NCBI RefSeq assembly: GCF_022760755.1
Contig: NZ_JAIVFP010000001.1
Location: 389,501 to 453,500, forward strand
Source: Candidatus Rhodoblastus alkanivorans
GTDB lineage: Bacteria > Pseudomonadota > Alphaproteobacteria > Rhizobiales > Beijerinckiaceae
DNA length: 64,000 bases
Direction: 5' to 3'
In this document: piece by piece, positions 19,401-28,698 of the stretch
Layout of the letters: each line of letters starts with the position of its first letter
How positions within the stretch are numbered: position 1 is the first letter of the stretch
Notes under the pieces: model-generated
Told to the model about the DNA's origin: nothing
Databases searched by the model: none
What the model saw: only the letters and a program-made list of their open reading frames with translations
Translations under genes and position numbers: made by a program

Positions 19401-19877
19401 ATGACGGATTCCAATGGTGGGCAAGCCAACGCCGCCCCGGCGCTGAACTGCCTCGTTCAATATTGCAAGGATCTTTCATTCGAAAATCCCAACGCCCCGC
19501 GCTCGCTCGGCCCCCAGGAAAAAAGCCCGAACATCAATGTTCAGGTCAATGTCAACGCGAAACCGCTCGCGGACCAGGATTTCGAGGTCGAGCTCCTCAT
19601 CGAGGGCTCCGCAGGCGAGGCCGCCAATCTGCTCTTCAAATTCGAACTGACCTATTCGGGCGTGTTCCGCTTGGTCAACATTCCCGAGGAACAGACGCAT
19701 CTCGTCGTGATGATTGAATGCCCGCGGCTGCTTTTTCCCTTCGCGCGGCAGATCATCGCGGATTCGATCCGCAACGGCGGCTTCCCGCCGCTCTATCTCG
19801 ATCCAATCGATTTCGCCACGCTTTATGCCCAGCGTCTGCAACAGACGCAGGGCGTGCAGCCGACCCAGTTCTCCTGA
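19401..19877 (+). CDS. secB: Protein-export chaperone SecB
   Basis: 158 residues from the ATG at 19401, with GGGAG seven bases before it. INVQVNVNAKPLADQDFEVEL, FKFELTYSGVFRL and IECPRLLFPFARQII are typical SecB strands and helix. The homotetramer holds precursors unfolded and passes them to SecA. It diverges from tim44-mltA-smr over a 292-bp gap in which I recognise no gene. FxsA, found between secB and tim44 in several relatives, is absent here. Confidence 0.97.
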   Translation: MTDSNGGQANAAPALNCLVQYCKDLSFENPNAPRSLGPQEKSPNINVQVNVNAKPLADQDFEVELLIEGSAGEAANLLFKFELTYSGVFRLVNIPEEQTHLVVMIECPRLLFPFARQIIADSIRNGGFPPLYLDPIDFATLYAQRLQQTQGVQPTQFS

Positions 19878-19942
19878 GGGGAACGCCCTTCTTGGGGCGC
19901 CGATCCGGCGCCCCAACCTCTTCCCGGGCAAGGCCGGAAACG

Positions 19943-19969
19943 AAAACCCCGCCGATGAGGCGGGGTTTT
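19943..19969. terminator. Bidirectional terminator between secB and carD
   Basis: An 11-bp perfect stem (AAAACCCCGCC at 19943-19953 with GGCGGGGTTTT at 19959-19969) and a five-base loop. The A/T ends make it a U-tailed hairpin on both strands, fitting the convergent secB and carD genes. Confidence 0.92.
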
Positions 19970-19989
19970 GAACTCTATCAGCAAGAGTC

Positions 19990-20763
19990 TCAGGCTGCTT
20001 CGTCGACGTCGCTTTCTTCGGCGACGGCGGGTTCCTCCGCCTTGCCGGACCGACGCGGGCTTTTCGCCAGCTGCGCCTCGATCAGCTTGAAGGAATCGAG
20101 ATCGCTGATTTTCTGCACGACGGCGAGTTCGCGCGCCATTCTGTCAAGCGCCGCTTCGTAAAGCTGACGCTCCGAATAGGATTGCTCCGGCTGAACATCG
20201 GAACGGTACAGATCGCGCACGACCTCCGCGATCGCGACAAGATCGCCTGAATTGATCTTGGCTTCATATTCCTGCGCCCGGCGCGACCACATCGTGCGCT
20301 TGACGCGCGCGCGCCCAGTCAGGGTGTCGAGCGCCTTTTTGACCACATCGGCGTCCGCCAGCTTGCGCATGCCGACGGCGGCGACCTTCGGGGTCGGCAC
20401 CTTGAGAGTCATCTTGTCCTTGACGAAGGAAATCACATAAAGCTCGAGTTTGAAGCCGGCGACTTCCTGCTCTTCGATCGCAACGATCTGGCCGACGCCG
20501 TGAGCGGGATAAACGATAAATTCGCTGGTCTTGAAGCCGATCTTCATGGCAGGCGTTTTGCTTGACGATTTTGACGAGGACACGGCAATCTTGCTCGGAT
20601 CAGAGGAACGAGGAGCGGGCGAAGCGGCAATGGCCGCCGAGGAAGATTTTTTCTGCGTCACCTTGGTCCAATCGCTGATGGTTCGAGGTTCAACGTTTTT
20701 GGTTGGTCCGACCGCTGCCGTAGCCAACCGACTTCGCGCCAAAACGAATGATCCATTCGCCAT
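19990..20763 (-). CDS. carD: CarD-family transcriptional regulator
   Basis: 257 residues from the ATG at 20763. About 70 residues rich in Ser, Ala and Lys precede the CarD RNA-polymerase-interacting domain (FIVYPAHGVGQIVAIEEQEV), then a helical DNA-binding region with TGRARVKRTMWSRRAQEYEAK. An acidic C-terminus ends EESDVDEAA. CarD proteins bind the RNAP beta subunit and stabilise open complexes at rRNA and other promoters. The start is uncertain: GTG at 20661 or ATG at 20547 would trim the extension, and no start has a strong ribosome site. Confidence 0.9.
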   Translation of the reverse strand: MANGSFVLARSRLATAAVGPTKNVEPRTISDWTKVTQKKSSSAAIAASPAPRSSDPSKIAVSSSKSSSKTPAMKIGFKTSEFIVYPAHGVGQIVAIEEQEVAGFKLELYVISFVKDKMTLKVPTPKVAAVGMRKLADADVVKKALDTLTGRARVKRTMWSRRAQEYEAKINSGDLVAIAEVVRDLYRSDVQPEQSYSERQLYEAALDRMARELAVVQKISDLDSFKLIEAQLAKSPRRSGKAEEPAVAEESDVDEAA

Positions 20764-21163
20764 GGCCGGCGTTTTGGGGGACCGCCAAACCCTGTGCCTA
20801 TGTCTGGAGCTATTGCAGAGACGTCCCCACCCTATGGTGATTTCTCGCCGGAACGAGAATGAAAACGCAACCGATCCCTGCGCGTCGATTCAGGCCGGCC
20901 ATCGGATCGTCACGCGTCTGGGGACGTCAAAGGCCGGCGTTCGAAGCCAGCATTCGAACATTGTCCATTTAGGTAAAAACAGGCTCCACGCCAGAGCGGG
21001 AGCCGTTGATCTCATCCAGAAGCGATTGATCGATTGCCGATTGATGTAGGATTCGGATAGCACAAATTAACGCGCGAATCAAAGAATTATTGATTCGCGG
21101 CGAAATCGCGCCCGGCAAATGGTTAAATGGGCCGCCTGACGCTGACCGCGTCTAATCTGGCGA
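20764..21163 (-). other. 400-bp gene-free region between fdxA and carD with three hairpin-forming repeats
   Basis: No convincing coding sequence. It holds perfect inverted repeats at 20842-20859 (TTCTCG, 6-base loop), 20939-20959 (GTTCGAA, 7-base loop) and 21073-21099 (CGCGAATCA, 9-base loop). TTAACCAT also occurs on the minus strand at 21118-21125. The first two repeats would lie in the carD leader if transcription starts upstream of them; the third lies just after fdxA. Confidence 0.5.
21073..21099 (-). terminator. Possible terminator hairpin after fdxA
   Basis: CGCGAATCA at 21073-21081 pairs with TGATTCGCG at 21091-21099, extendable by one A-T pair. It lies 65-90 bases beyond the fdxA stop. 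On the minus strand it is followed by CGTTAATTTG rather than a clean T run, so it is only a candidate. Confidence 0.4.
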
Positions 21164-21499
21164 TCAATCGCCCTGCCCGGGATTCTTGCTGAAAAGATCC
21201 GATTTGCCGGAGCGTCCGTCGAACTCCTTGGCTTCGGGCAAGGCGTCGCGCTTGATTGTGATATTCGGCCAAAGCTGAGCATATTCAGCGTTCAGCGCCA
21301 ACCATTTCTCCAGATCAGGTTCGGTGTCCGGCTTGATTGCCTCGGCCGGGCATTCCGGTTCGCAAACGCCGCAATCGATGCATTCATCGGGATGAATGAC
21401 GAGCATGTTCTCGCCTTCGTAAAAGCAATCGACCGGACAGACCTCGACGCAATCCGTATATTTGCACTTGATGCAGTTCTCGACGACGACGTAGGTCAT
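21164..21499 (-). CDS. fdxA: Seven-iron ferredoxin FdxA ([3Fe-4S][4Fe-4S])
   Basis: 111 residues. Cysteines lie at 9, 12, 17, 21 and 25 in [19 protein letters not shown] and at 40, 43, 46 and 50 in [11 protein letters not shown]. This is the Azotobacter-type 7Fe pattern with a C-terminal extension beyond the bacterial 2[4Fe-4S] core. It is a soluble low-potential electron carrier. It stands alone upstream of carD, an order frequent in Hyphomicrobiales. Confidence 0.96.
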   Translation of the reverse strand: MTYVVVENCIKCKYTDCVEVCPVDCFYEGENMLVIHPDECIDCGVCEPECPAEAIKPDTEPDLEKWLALNAEYAQLWPNITIKRDALPEAKEFDGRSGKSDLFSKNPGQGD

Positions 21500-21620
21500 T
21501 TTCTTCCCCGGGCGCGGCCCCGAAACCGTAGGATGAAACCGATGCGGTCGCTAGCTAGCGCTTTTAACGCGGGCTTGCAAGTCGTTACGTCCAGCGCGGG
21601 CCAGCGACCGAGCCATTCCG

Positions 21621-23480
21621 TCACGCCGTCTCGCTGAACAATTCCGCAAGCTTCTCGGTCATCACGCCGCCGAGCTCTTCGGCGTCGGTGATCGTGACCG
21701 CGCGCCGGTAATAGCGGGTCACATCATGGCCAATGCCGATCGCGATGAGTTGAACCGGCGAAGCCGTCTCGATTTCACTGATCTTCTGCCGCAAATGGCG
21801 TTCGAGATAATGGCCCGGATTGATCGACAAGGTGGAATCGTCCACGGGCGCGCCGTCCGAAATCATCATCAGGATTTTGCGCTGCTCTGGACGCCCTAGG
21901 AGCCGCCGATGGGCCCAGTCGAGCGCCTCGCCGTCGATATTCTCCTTCAACAGGCCCTCACGCATCATCAGACCCAGATTTTTGCGCGTCCTCCGCCAGG
22001 GAGCGTCGGCCGCCTTGTAGATAATATGCCGCAGGTCGTTTAGACGCCCGGGATTGACCGGCTTACCGGCCTGGAGCCAAGCCTCGCGCGACTGGCCACC
22101 CTTCCATGCCCGCGTCGTGAAACCCAGGATCTCGACCTTGACGCCGCAACGCTCCAGGGTCCGGGCGAGAATATCGGCGCAGGTCGCGGCGATGGTAATG
22201 GGCCGACCCCGCATCGACCCGGAATTGTCGATCAACAGGGTCACCACCGTATCGCGGAAATTGGAATCCTTTTCGCGCTTGAACGACAGCGGCGACTGCG
22301 GATCGACGATCGCCCGCGACAGCCGGGCCGGATCGAGGACGCCTTCTTCGAGATCGAACTCCCAGGCGCGATTTTGTTGAGCCATCAACAACCGCTGCAG
22401 GCGATTGGCCAGGCGCGCAACCACCGCGGAAAGGTTTTGCAACTGCTTGTCGAGATAGGCCCGCAAGCGCTGAAGCTCTTCGGGGTCGCAAAGATCCTCG
22501 GCGCGGACGATCTCGTCGAACTGGGTCGAAAAGGCGCGATATTCGCCGTTCGCGAGATTCGAGCCGGAGACCGGCGGCCGCAAAGCTGTCGCGGCTTCGT
22601 CGCCGTCGCCGAGATCGAGATCGTCAGCCTCGTCGCCCGGGGCGCCTTCGACGGATTGTTCCTGTCCTTCCAGGCTCTCCTCGGCCGTTTCCTCGACGCG
22701 CTCGGTTCGGTCCTCTTCAGGGCTTTCATCCCGCTCGCCGCCGCCTGTCTCGTCGCTGTCCTCCGCTGACGGAGCCTCTTCGCTATTGTCTTCGTCCTGA
22801 TCGTCGGCTTCGCCCTCCTCCGCAAAGTCGAGGTCCGACAATATCTTGCGCGACAATTTGGCGAAGGCCTTTTGATCCTCGATCGTTTCGAGCAACTGGG
22901 ACAGGCGCCCCCCGGCGCGGGTTTCCAAAGTTTCGCGCCATGAATCGACGAGCGCTTCAGCGGCGCGCGGCGGCGGCGCGCCTGTCAGCTTCTCGCGAAC
23001 CAGAAGCGCCAGCGCGTCCTCGACCGGCGCGTCCGCGCGCTGACGAATTTCGGCATAGGGGCCGCGCTCATAGCGATTCTCCAGCGCCGCGGCCAGATTT
23101 TTCGAAACGCCGAGCATGCGCCGCGACCCGATGGCCTCGACGCGAGCCTGCTCCATGGCGTCGAAAATCGCACGCCCCAATTTCGCCTGCGGCGCCCAGC
23201 GCCGATGGGTTTCCACGTCGTGGCAGGCGAGCTTCAACGCCAAAGCGTCCGCCTGCCCGCGGAGAATCGCGGCGTCACGCTCGGTTATATGCCGCGGCGG
23301 CTCGGCAAGACGGATCCTTCCGCCTTCAGCCTGGCCACCCGCCCCGGCCTTCTCGGGCGTGAAGGATATTTCGAGATCGGGCGTCCGCGCCATGGCGCGC
23401 AGACATCCTATGACTGCGCGCTTGAAGGGTTCGTGCGGCGCGTCGCGCGGCGAAGGCGGCTTGGCGTTGGACGGAGACAC
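21621..23480 (-). CDS. cobT: Cobaltochelatase subunit CobT
   Basis: 619 residues from a GTG at 23480. The N-terminal CobT domain ([32 protein letters not shown]) is followed by a very acidic linker of about 80 residues (around 225-305). A C-terminal von Willebrand A domain has the metal-site motif DNSGS near 418-422. CobN with the CobS-CobT chaperone complex inserts cobalt into hydrogenobyrinate a,c-diamide using ATP. It lies directly after cobS; cobN is not in this window. Confidence 0.97.
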   Translation of the reverse strand: MSPSNAKPPSPRDAPHEPFKRAVIGCLRAMARTPDLEISFTPEKAGAGGQAEGGRIRLAEPPRHITERDAAILRGQADALALKLACHDVETHRRWAPQAKLGRAIFDAMEQARVEAIGSRRMLGVSKNLAAALENRYERGPYAEIRQRADAPVEDALALLVREKLTGAPPPRAAEALVDSWRETLETRAGGRLSQLLETIEDQKAFAKLSRKILSDLDFAEEGEADDQDEDNSEEAPSAEDSDETGGGERDESPEEDRTERVEETAEESLEGQEQSVEGAPGDEADDLDLGDGDEAATALRPPVSGSNLANGEYRAFSTQFDEIVRAEDLCDPEELQRLRAYLDKQLQNLSAVVARLANRLQRLLMAQQNRAWEFDLEEGVLDPARLSRAIVDPQSPLSFKREKDSNFRDTVVTLLIDNSGSMRGRPITIAATCADILARTLERCGVKVEILGFTTRAWKGGQSREAWLQAGKPVNPGRLNDLRHIIYKAADAPWRRTRKNLGLMMREGLLKENIDGEALDWAHRRLLGRPEQRKILMMISDGAPVDDSTLSINPGHYLERHLRQKISEIETASPVQLIAIGIGHDVTRYYRRAVTITDAEELGGVMTEKLAELFSETA

Positions 23481-23526
23481 CCTGCGAATCCAATCCTGGG
23501 AAGGAAGAGTGAGGACGGCGCAGCCT

Positions 23527-24522
23527 TCAGCTCAAAGCGACATTGATCGCGCTTTCCGGCAATTCCTTGCCGAAAGAGCGCTGATAGAATTCGGCCACCA
23601 GCGGCCGTTCGAGCTCGTCGCATTTGTTGAGGAAGGTCAGGCGGAAGGCAAAACCGATATCGCCGAAAATTTCCGCATTTTCGGCCCAGGTGATGACGGT
23701 GCGCGGACTCATGACCGTCGAGAGATCGCCGCCCATGAAGGCGTTGCGGGTCAGGTCCGCGACGCGCACCATTTTCCCGATGGTTTCGACGCCTTCCTTG
23801 TCCTTTTGGAAGCGCTTGACCTTGGCCAGGACGATGTCGACCTCCTTGTCGTGGGGGAGATAGTTCAAGGTGGTGACAATCGACCAGCGATCCATCTGGC
23901 CCTGATTGATCTGCTGGGTGCCATGGTAAAGGCCGGATGTGTCGCCGAGGCCGATCGTATTGGCGGTCGCGAAAAGCCGGAACGCCGGATGAGGACTGAT
24001 CACCCGATTCTGGTCGAGCAGAGTGAGCCGGCCGGAAACCTCGAGCACGCGCTGGATGACGAACATGACGTCGGGACGACCGGCGTCATATTCATCGAAA
24101 CAGAGCGCGATATTGTGCTGTAGGGCCCAGGGCAGAATGCCGTCCCGGAATTCCGTCACCTGCTTGCCCTCGTGCAAGACGATCGCATCCTTGCCGACGA
24201 GATCGATGCGGGAAACATGGCTGTCGAGGTTCACGCGCACGCAGGGCCAATTCAGGCGCGCCGCCGCCTGTTCGATGTGAGTCGACTTGCCCGTGCCATG
24301 ATAGCCCGAGACCATGACTCGGCGATTATAAGCGAAGCCGGCGAGAATGGCCAAAGTGGTTGTTCGATCGAACAGATAGTCCGGATCGATCTCGGGCACA
24401 TGTTCATCCGGTTCGGAGAACGCGGGGACCTTCATGTCGGAATCGATCCCGAAGACTTCTCGCACCGAAATGGTCTTGTCCGGCAGGCGAGAGATGGATC
24501 CCGTGGAAAGCACAGCTTGCAT
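23527..24522 (-). CDS. cobS: Cobaltochelatase subunit CobS (AAA+ ATPase)
   Basis: 331 residues. Walker A is GYHGTGKST at 73-81 and Walker B is ALCFDEYDA near 139-147; [14 protein letters not shown] contains the sensor region. With CobT it forms the hexameric two-tiered ATPase that drives CobN cobalt insertion in the aerobic B12 pathway. It is followed by cobT with 46 bases between. The 205 bp upstream contain no recognised riboswitch. Confidence 0.97.
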   Translation of the reverse strand: MQAVLSTGSISRLPDKTISVREVFGIDSDMKVPAFSEPDEHVPEIDPDYLFDRTTTLAILAGFAYNRRVMVSGYHGTGKSTHIEQAAARLNWPCVRVNLDSHVSRIDLVGKDAIVLHEGKQVTEFRDGILPWALQHNIALCFDEYDAGRPDVMFVIQRVLEVSGRLTLLDQNRVISPHPAFRLFATANTIGLGDTSGLYHGTQQINQGQMDRWSIVTTLNYLPHDKEVDIVLAKVKRFQKDKEGVETIGKMVRVADLTRNAFMGGDLSTVMSPRTVITWAENAEIFGDIGFAFRLTFLNKCDELERPLVAEFYQRSFGKELPESAINVALS

Positions 24523-24727
24523 CGAACCTCCGTTTCCGCGCCGGCCGCACCGATGCGCGGCGGCGGCGGATTTAAGTCAAATTGTCAGGGCCGAATCGTC
24601 ACCCGCAGTCTCAAATCGATCGCCGCGCGCGCCTCGAATTCTCTACGTCCAACGATAAACCCGCGATGCGGAAGGCCACAAGGGCAGGAACAGGCGACTT
24701 TCCCCGCGCGCCCCGCCCCTCGCCGGC

Positions 24728-25297
24728 TCATACCGCGCGAAATGATCTCAATACATTGTAGGCATTTATGATTTCCCGCAGGCGGCCTTCATTGGAGCGA
24801 TCGCCCCCATTGGCGTCCGGATGCAATCTCTTGACCAGTTCCTTGTAGCGCGCCTTGATCTCGTCCCGCCGCGCATCGTCGTCGAGCCCCAAAACATGCA
24901 AAGCCTTGAGCACGACGACACCATGGCGCGGCGCCGTAGCCGTCGCGCGCCTGGCCTTGGCGCCATACGCGTTGGGAGACCGCCGGTCCGTCGAATCGGC
25001 GTGATTCGATCCCATTTTCCACGTCGGACGATGCCCGGTCAGCGCCTCCTTCTGGTAGAGAAGCACGGCATCATCGCTCATGCCGTTAAAATAATTATAG
25101 GTCGCGTTATATTCCCGGACATGGTCGAGGCAGAAGCAGAAATACTGACCTTCCCGCAAACGGCCCATCGGCGCGCGAAATTCTCCCGCCGCCTGGCATC
25201 CCGGATGCTGACATCGCTGGCCGACGGAATTGGGCTGCGCCGCAGCGGTGTTGCGTCGCGTCCTGATCCGGTCAAAAATGGGGGAATTCAAATCCAT
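24728..25297 (-). CDS. DnaJ-domain protein with N-terminal cysteine motif
   Basis: 189 residues. Cys29 and Cys34 (CQHPGC) with Cys54 and Cys56 (CFC) suggest a small zinc site. A C-terminal J domain (about 128-186) follows, with the HPD triad at 159-161. The J domain should stimulate an Hsp70 ATPase; placing it at the C-terminus is the reverse of classical DnaJ. It sits between cobS and bolA, a conserved neighbourhood in Hyphomicrobiales. Client proteins are unknown. Confidence 0.87.
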   Translation of the reverse strand: MDLNSPIFDRIRTRRNTAAAQPNSVGQRCQHPGCQAAGEFRAPMGRLREGQYFCFCLDHVREYNATYNYFNGMSDDAVLLYQKEALTGHRPTWKMGSNHADSTDRRSPNAYGAKARRATATAPRHGVVVLKALHVLGLDDDARRDEIKARYKELVKRLHPDANGGDRSNEGRLREIINAYNVLRSFRAV

Positions 25298-25401
25298 GAC
25301 ATTCAGAATAGGGTTGAAGGGGGCCTGTGAGCAAGAACGAGCGCAAGATTAAATATCTTGACAAGCCCTGATCGCGCCCAACCGCCGAAGGAGAATTCTC
25401 G

Positions 25402-25698
25402 ATGGAGCCCTTGAACAAACCGACCGTCCGCGAACGCATGGAAACGAAGCTTTCCGCCGCCTTCGCGCCCGAATTCCTGAAAGTGGTCGACGAATCGCAC
25501 CAACACGCCGGCCATGCCGGTCACGCGGGCGGCGCCGGACATGGCGGAGAAACCCATTTCCGCATCCGCATGATCTCCTCGCAATTCGCCGGCAGAAGCC
25601 GAATCGATCGTCACCGGGCAGTCAACGATCTCCTCGCCGAAGAAATCGCGGGAGGCGTTCATGCGCTGGCGCTCGACGTCAAGGCGCCGGGCGAATGA
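25402..25698 (+). CDS. bolA: BolA family protein
   Basis: 98 residues starting at an ATG with AGGAG upstream. The fold shows KLSAAFAPEFLKVVDESHQH, then a His/Gly/Ala-rich insertion at about 36-48 (HAGHAGHAGGAGHGG), and the core THFRIRMISSQFAGRSRIDRH with the conserved helix. BolA proteins bind monothiol glutaredoxins through shared [2Fe-2S] clusters and influence morphology and iron handling. It diverges from the J-domain gene. Confidence 0.95.
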   Translation: MEPLNKPTVRERMETKLSAAFAPEFLKVVDESHQHAGHAGHAGGAGHGGETHFRIRMISSQFAGRSRIDRHRAVNDLLAEEIAGGVHALALDVKAPGE

Positions 25699-25751
25699 AT
25701 CGCCCGCCCCGGACATAAAAGCGTCTCAAAGCCATGTTGTGGGGTTAACGT

Positions 25752-25783
25752 GCTGAATGGCGCGCTCAAGTCCGTCATTCAGC
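25752..25783. repeat. Inverted repeat before the DD-carboxypeptidase gene
   Basis: GCTGAATGGCG at 25752-25762 pairs with CGTCATTCAGC at 25773-25783 apart from one mismatch, with a 10-base loop. It lies in the 233-bp gap between bolA and the carboxypeptidase gene, preceded by GTTAAC. No T run follows, so it may be an operator or leader structure rather than a terminator. Confidence 0.45.
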
Positions 25784-25931
25784 AATTCCTGAACCTCGTA
25801 ACTCCAAGAAGAAGGTCGATCCCCTCACTTATGTTCGCCAGGCGAGAAGGATCGATTTCAAAAGCATTCGCTTGCCTTCCACGACCGCAACCCGGGCTGG
25901 GCGCACCTAGCCTTTTGGCGCAGAGACGACG

Positions 25932-27404
25932 ATGTTTTCAAATTCTCATCGATTCCGGCTGACGATAGGCCTTTGCGCCGCGGCCTTATTCCTTCTGGAC
26001 GGCGGCTCCATCGCGAGCGCCAGGCAGGGCCACAGACATGCGAAAGGTCACGCGCACGTCGCCTCGGCTCCCGTCCATTACACGCCGCCGCCGTTCATCT
26101 CGATCGACGTCGCGACCGGACGCGTCATCGAATCGCGCGACGCCACTCATCGCTGGTTTCCGGCTTCGGTCACCAAGCTGATGACGGTCTATGTCGCCCT
26201 CCAGGCGGTTCAGCAGGGACGTCTTTCGCTTGACACGCCGCTGATCGTATCCGCGCGGGCGGCCAGCATGAGGCCTTCAAAAATGGCCTTCGCCCCCGGC
26301 TCGCTCGTCACCCTGGATAATGCGCTGAAAATGCTGATGGTGAAATCGGCGAACGACGTCGCCGTCACCGTCGCCGAGGGCGTCTCCGGCTCCGTCGAGG
26401 CTTTCGCCGATGAAATGAACCAAACCGCAGCCAAGCTCGGCATGCGCGATTCGCATTTCGCAAATCCCAACGGCCTCCCCGATCCCAACCATTACACTTC
26501 CCCGCGCGACATGGCGATTCTGGGCCGCGCGCTGCTGGTGAACTTCCCGCAATACGCCGGGCTTTTCGACATCGGGGCGATGAAACTCGGTGATCGGGTG
26601 ATTCCCAACCACAACGGTCTGATCGGGCGCTATTCGGGCGCCGACGGCATGAAGACCGGCTTCACCTGCGCCGCTGGCTTCAATCTGGTCGCGAGCGCGA
26701 CGCGCGGCGGGCGAAAAGTCATCGTCGTGATCCTGGGCGACCTCACCGCCAGGATTCGCACCGGCCATGCGGCCGATCTCCTCGATCGCGCCTTTGCATC
26801 GAACCAGCTTGGCGAGCCCGCAGCCGACCTGCCCTCGGTCGGCGGGGGGCCGCCCGATATGCACGCCGAAATCTGCGGCGGGCGCAGCCCCAAGGCCGTT
26901 CTTGAGGCCGAAAGCGAGGATTTCAACAGCCCGATCCAAACCGCGCCCGGCGCGACGCCGCCCGTGCCCGGCGCGGGCGCGATGATAGCGGCGCTCCCGC
27001 GTCCCGTCTTCGATCCCACGCCTGTTTACGTCGGCGAGGCCCCCGGCTACCAGGGTCCGATCGCCGGACCGCGCCCCGCCAATACGCCGATCGGAGCGAT
27101 CGCCTATACGACGCCAGCGCCGGAACATGCCGCGGCCCCGACGCCGATTCAGCCGGACCCGAAGGCGCTCTCCATGCATCGCGGCGCCAAGGTCAAGCAC
27201 GCCGCAAAACATGCGGGCGCAGGCAAGAAAAAGGCGGAAGCCAGGAAACCGACAACCACGAAGGCGCAAGCCAAGAAAACGGAAACCAAAAAAGCCGCCG
27301 GCTCCCACCCGCACGCCAAATCCGAGACCCATACCAAGGCGAAAAAACAGAACAAGGACGCCCACAGCTCCGCCGCCGCGGACAAGCAGGCGAAAAAGAA
27401 TTGA
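25932..27404 (+). CDS. D-alanyl-D-alanine carboxypeptidase (PBP5/6-like, S11 family)
   Basis: 490 residues. After a signal segment (about 8-30) comes a His-rich stretch, then the penicillin-binding domain with SxxK at Ser79-Lys82 (SVTK), SxN at 139-141 (SAN) and KTG at 241-243. It trims the terminal D-Ala from peptidoglycan pentapeptides in the periplasm. The C-terminal 200 residues are not the usual PBP5 beta domain but low-complexity Pro/Ala sequence ending in a strongly Lys/Ala/Thr/His-rich tail. The stop overlaps the next gene's TTG start. Confidence 0.93.
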   Translation: MFSNSHRFRLTIGLCAAALFLLDGGSIASARQGHRHAKGHAHVASAPVHYTPPPFISIDVATGRVIESRDATHRWFPASVTKLMTVYVALQAVQQGRLSLDTPLIVSARAASMRPSKMAFAPGSLVTLDNALKMLMVKSANDVAVTVAEGVSGSVEAFADEMNQTAAKLGMRDSHFANPNGLPDPNHYTSPRDMAILGRALLVNFPQYAGLFDIGAMKLGDRVIPNHNGLIGRYSGADGMKTGFTCAAGFNLVASATRGGRKVIVVILGDLTARIRTGHAADLLDRAFASNQLGEPAADLPSVGGGPPDMHAEICGGRSPKAVLEAESEDFNSPIQTAPGATPPVPGAGAMIAALPRPVFDPTPVYVGEAPGYQGPIAGPRPANTPIGAIAYTTPAPEHAAAPTPIQPDPKALSMHRGAKVKHAAKHAGAGKKKAEARKPTTTKAQAKKTETKKAAGSHPHAKSETHTKAKKQNKDAHSSAAADKQAKKN

Positions 27405-28555
27405 GCGCCTCGCCGTCCGATCGCCGGCCGCCGCCGCCAATTCCGGCAACCATTCTCACGGGTTTCCTTGGCGCCGGCAAAACCACCCTGTTGAACCGCC
27501 TTCTGCGCGATCCCGCGCTGGCGCGCGCCGTGGTTCTCATCAACGAATTCGGCGAGATCGGCCTCGACCATTTGTTCGTCGAAAGGATCGACGGCGACAT
27601 GGTCATGATGACGTCAGGCTGCCTTTGCTGCACCCTGCGCGGCGATCTCATCGACGCGCTCGAGGGTCTGCTCCGGCGACTCGACAATGAAAGGATACCA
27701 CCCTTCGACCGGCTCCTGATCGAAACGACGGGCCTGGCCGATCCGGCGCCGATTCTGCACACTTTGATGAGCCATCCCTATCTGCTGCTGCGCTTCCGTC
27801 TCGACGGCGTCGTGACCGTTCTCGACGCGATCAACGGCGCGGCGACCTTGGAGGATCATCCGGAATCCTTGCGCCAGGCGGCCATGGCGGATCGTCTCGT
27901 GCTGTCGAAAATCGATCTGGTCCAATCTGGCGAGGATAGACGCGCCTTTGAGCGCCTCCTCGAAAAGCTCGATCGGATCAACCCCGGAGCCCGACGGCTC
28001 GACGATCCGAAGGATTTCAACGCCAGTCAGCTTCTCGGCCTTGGCCTCTACAACCCGGAAACCAAAGCTCCGGACGTCGCGCGTTGGCTCAACGCCGAAG
28101 CCCTGGCCGACGCCGCCCATGCGCATGAAGATCATTTGTCGCATGAAGGTAACGCGCACGACGTCAACCGGCACGGCGAATCGATTCGCGCCTTCGTCCT
28201 GGTCGGCGAAAGGCCTCTTTCACCCTCGTCCTGCAATCTTTTCCTGGAAATTCTGCGCAACGCCCACGGACCAAATCTGCTCCGCGTGAAAGGAATCATC
28301 GCATTGGCCGATGACCGGGACCGGCCCTTGGTCATTCATGGGGTGCAGCACGTCTTTCATCCGCCGGTGCGTCTCGACGCCTGGCCCGACGACGATCACC
28401 GGACGAGAATCGTGTTCATCGTCGACAAGATGAGCCCGCAATTCGTTCAGGGTCTTTACGAGGCCTTCGCAGGCGACCTGCGCATCGATCGCCCCGATGG
28501 CCAGGCGCTGGCCGAGAGCCCGCTGACGCCTTCGCGGGGCGGATTGCTCGCCTGA
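27401..28555 (+). CDS. COG0523 GTPase, CobW/ZNG1-type metallochaperone
   Basis: 384 residues. Walker A is GFLGAGKT at 21-28, the metal-binding CxCC motif is Cys74/76/77 (GCLCC), and ETTGLADPAPI is the switch region. A His/Asp/Glu-rich stretch (HAHEDHLSHEGNAHD) precedes the CobW C-terminal domain. These GTPases deliver zinc or cobalt to target enzymes; CobW itself acts in B12 synthesis, but the member's identity is uncertain. It starts with TTG overlapping the carboxypeptidase stop, so expression is probably coupled. Confidence 0.88.
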   Translation: MSASPSDRRPPPPIPATILTGFLGAGKTTLLNRLLRDPALARAVVLINEFGEIGLDHLFVERIDGDMVMMTSGCLCCTLRGDLIDALEGLLRRLDNERIPPFDRLLIETTGLADPAPILHTLMSHPYLLLRFRLDGVVTVLDAINGAATLEDHPESLRQAAMADRLVLSKIDLVQSGEDRRAFERLLEKLDRINPGARRLDDPKDFNASQLLGLGLYNPETKAPDVARWLNAEALADAAHAHEDHLSHEGNAHDVNRHGESIRAFVLVGERPLSPSSCNLFLEILRNAHGPNLLRVKGIIALADDRDRPLVIHGVQHVFHPPVRLDAWPDDDHRTRIVFIVDKMSPQFVQGLYEAFAGDLRIDRPDGQALAESPLTPSRGGLLA

Positions 28556-28698
28556 TCCCTGTGCAGGTCGAGAATGTCGCGCTTTTGGCGCGGAGGTTGA
28601 TTCATAGAGCTCATTAGGTCGCGTCAAAGGCGAATCGTGCCGAAACGAGCCAAAGAGCTTCGTTTTGAGACGCCTCCACGACCGGGAGCAAAACAGGT

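Noticed and set aside
25750-25962. 70-codon frame starting GTG just before the DD-carboxypeptidase
   Set aside because: Overlaps the carboxypeptidase start, falls in the inverted repeat, and shows no family resemblance; kept only as a possible structured leader.
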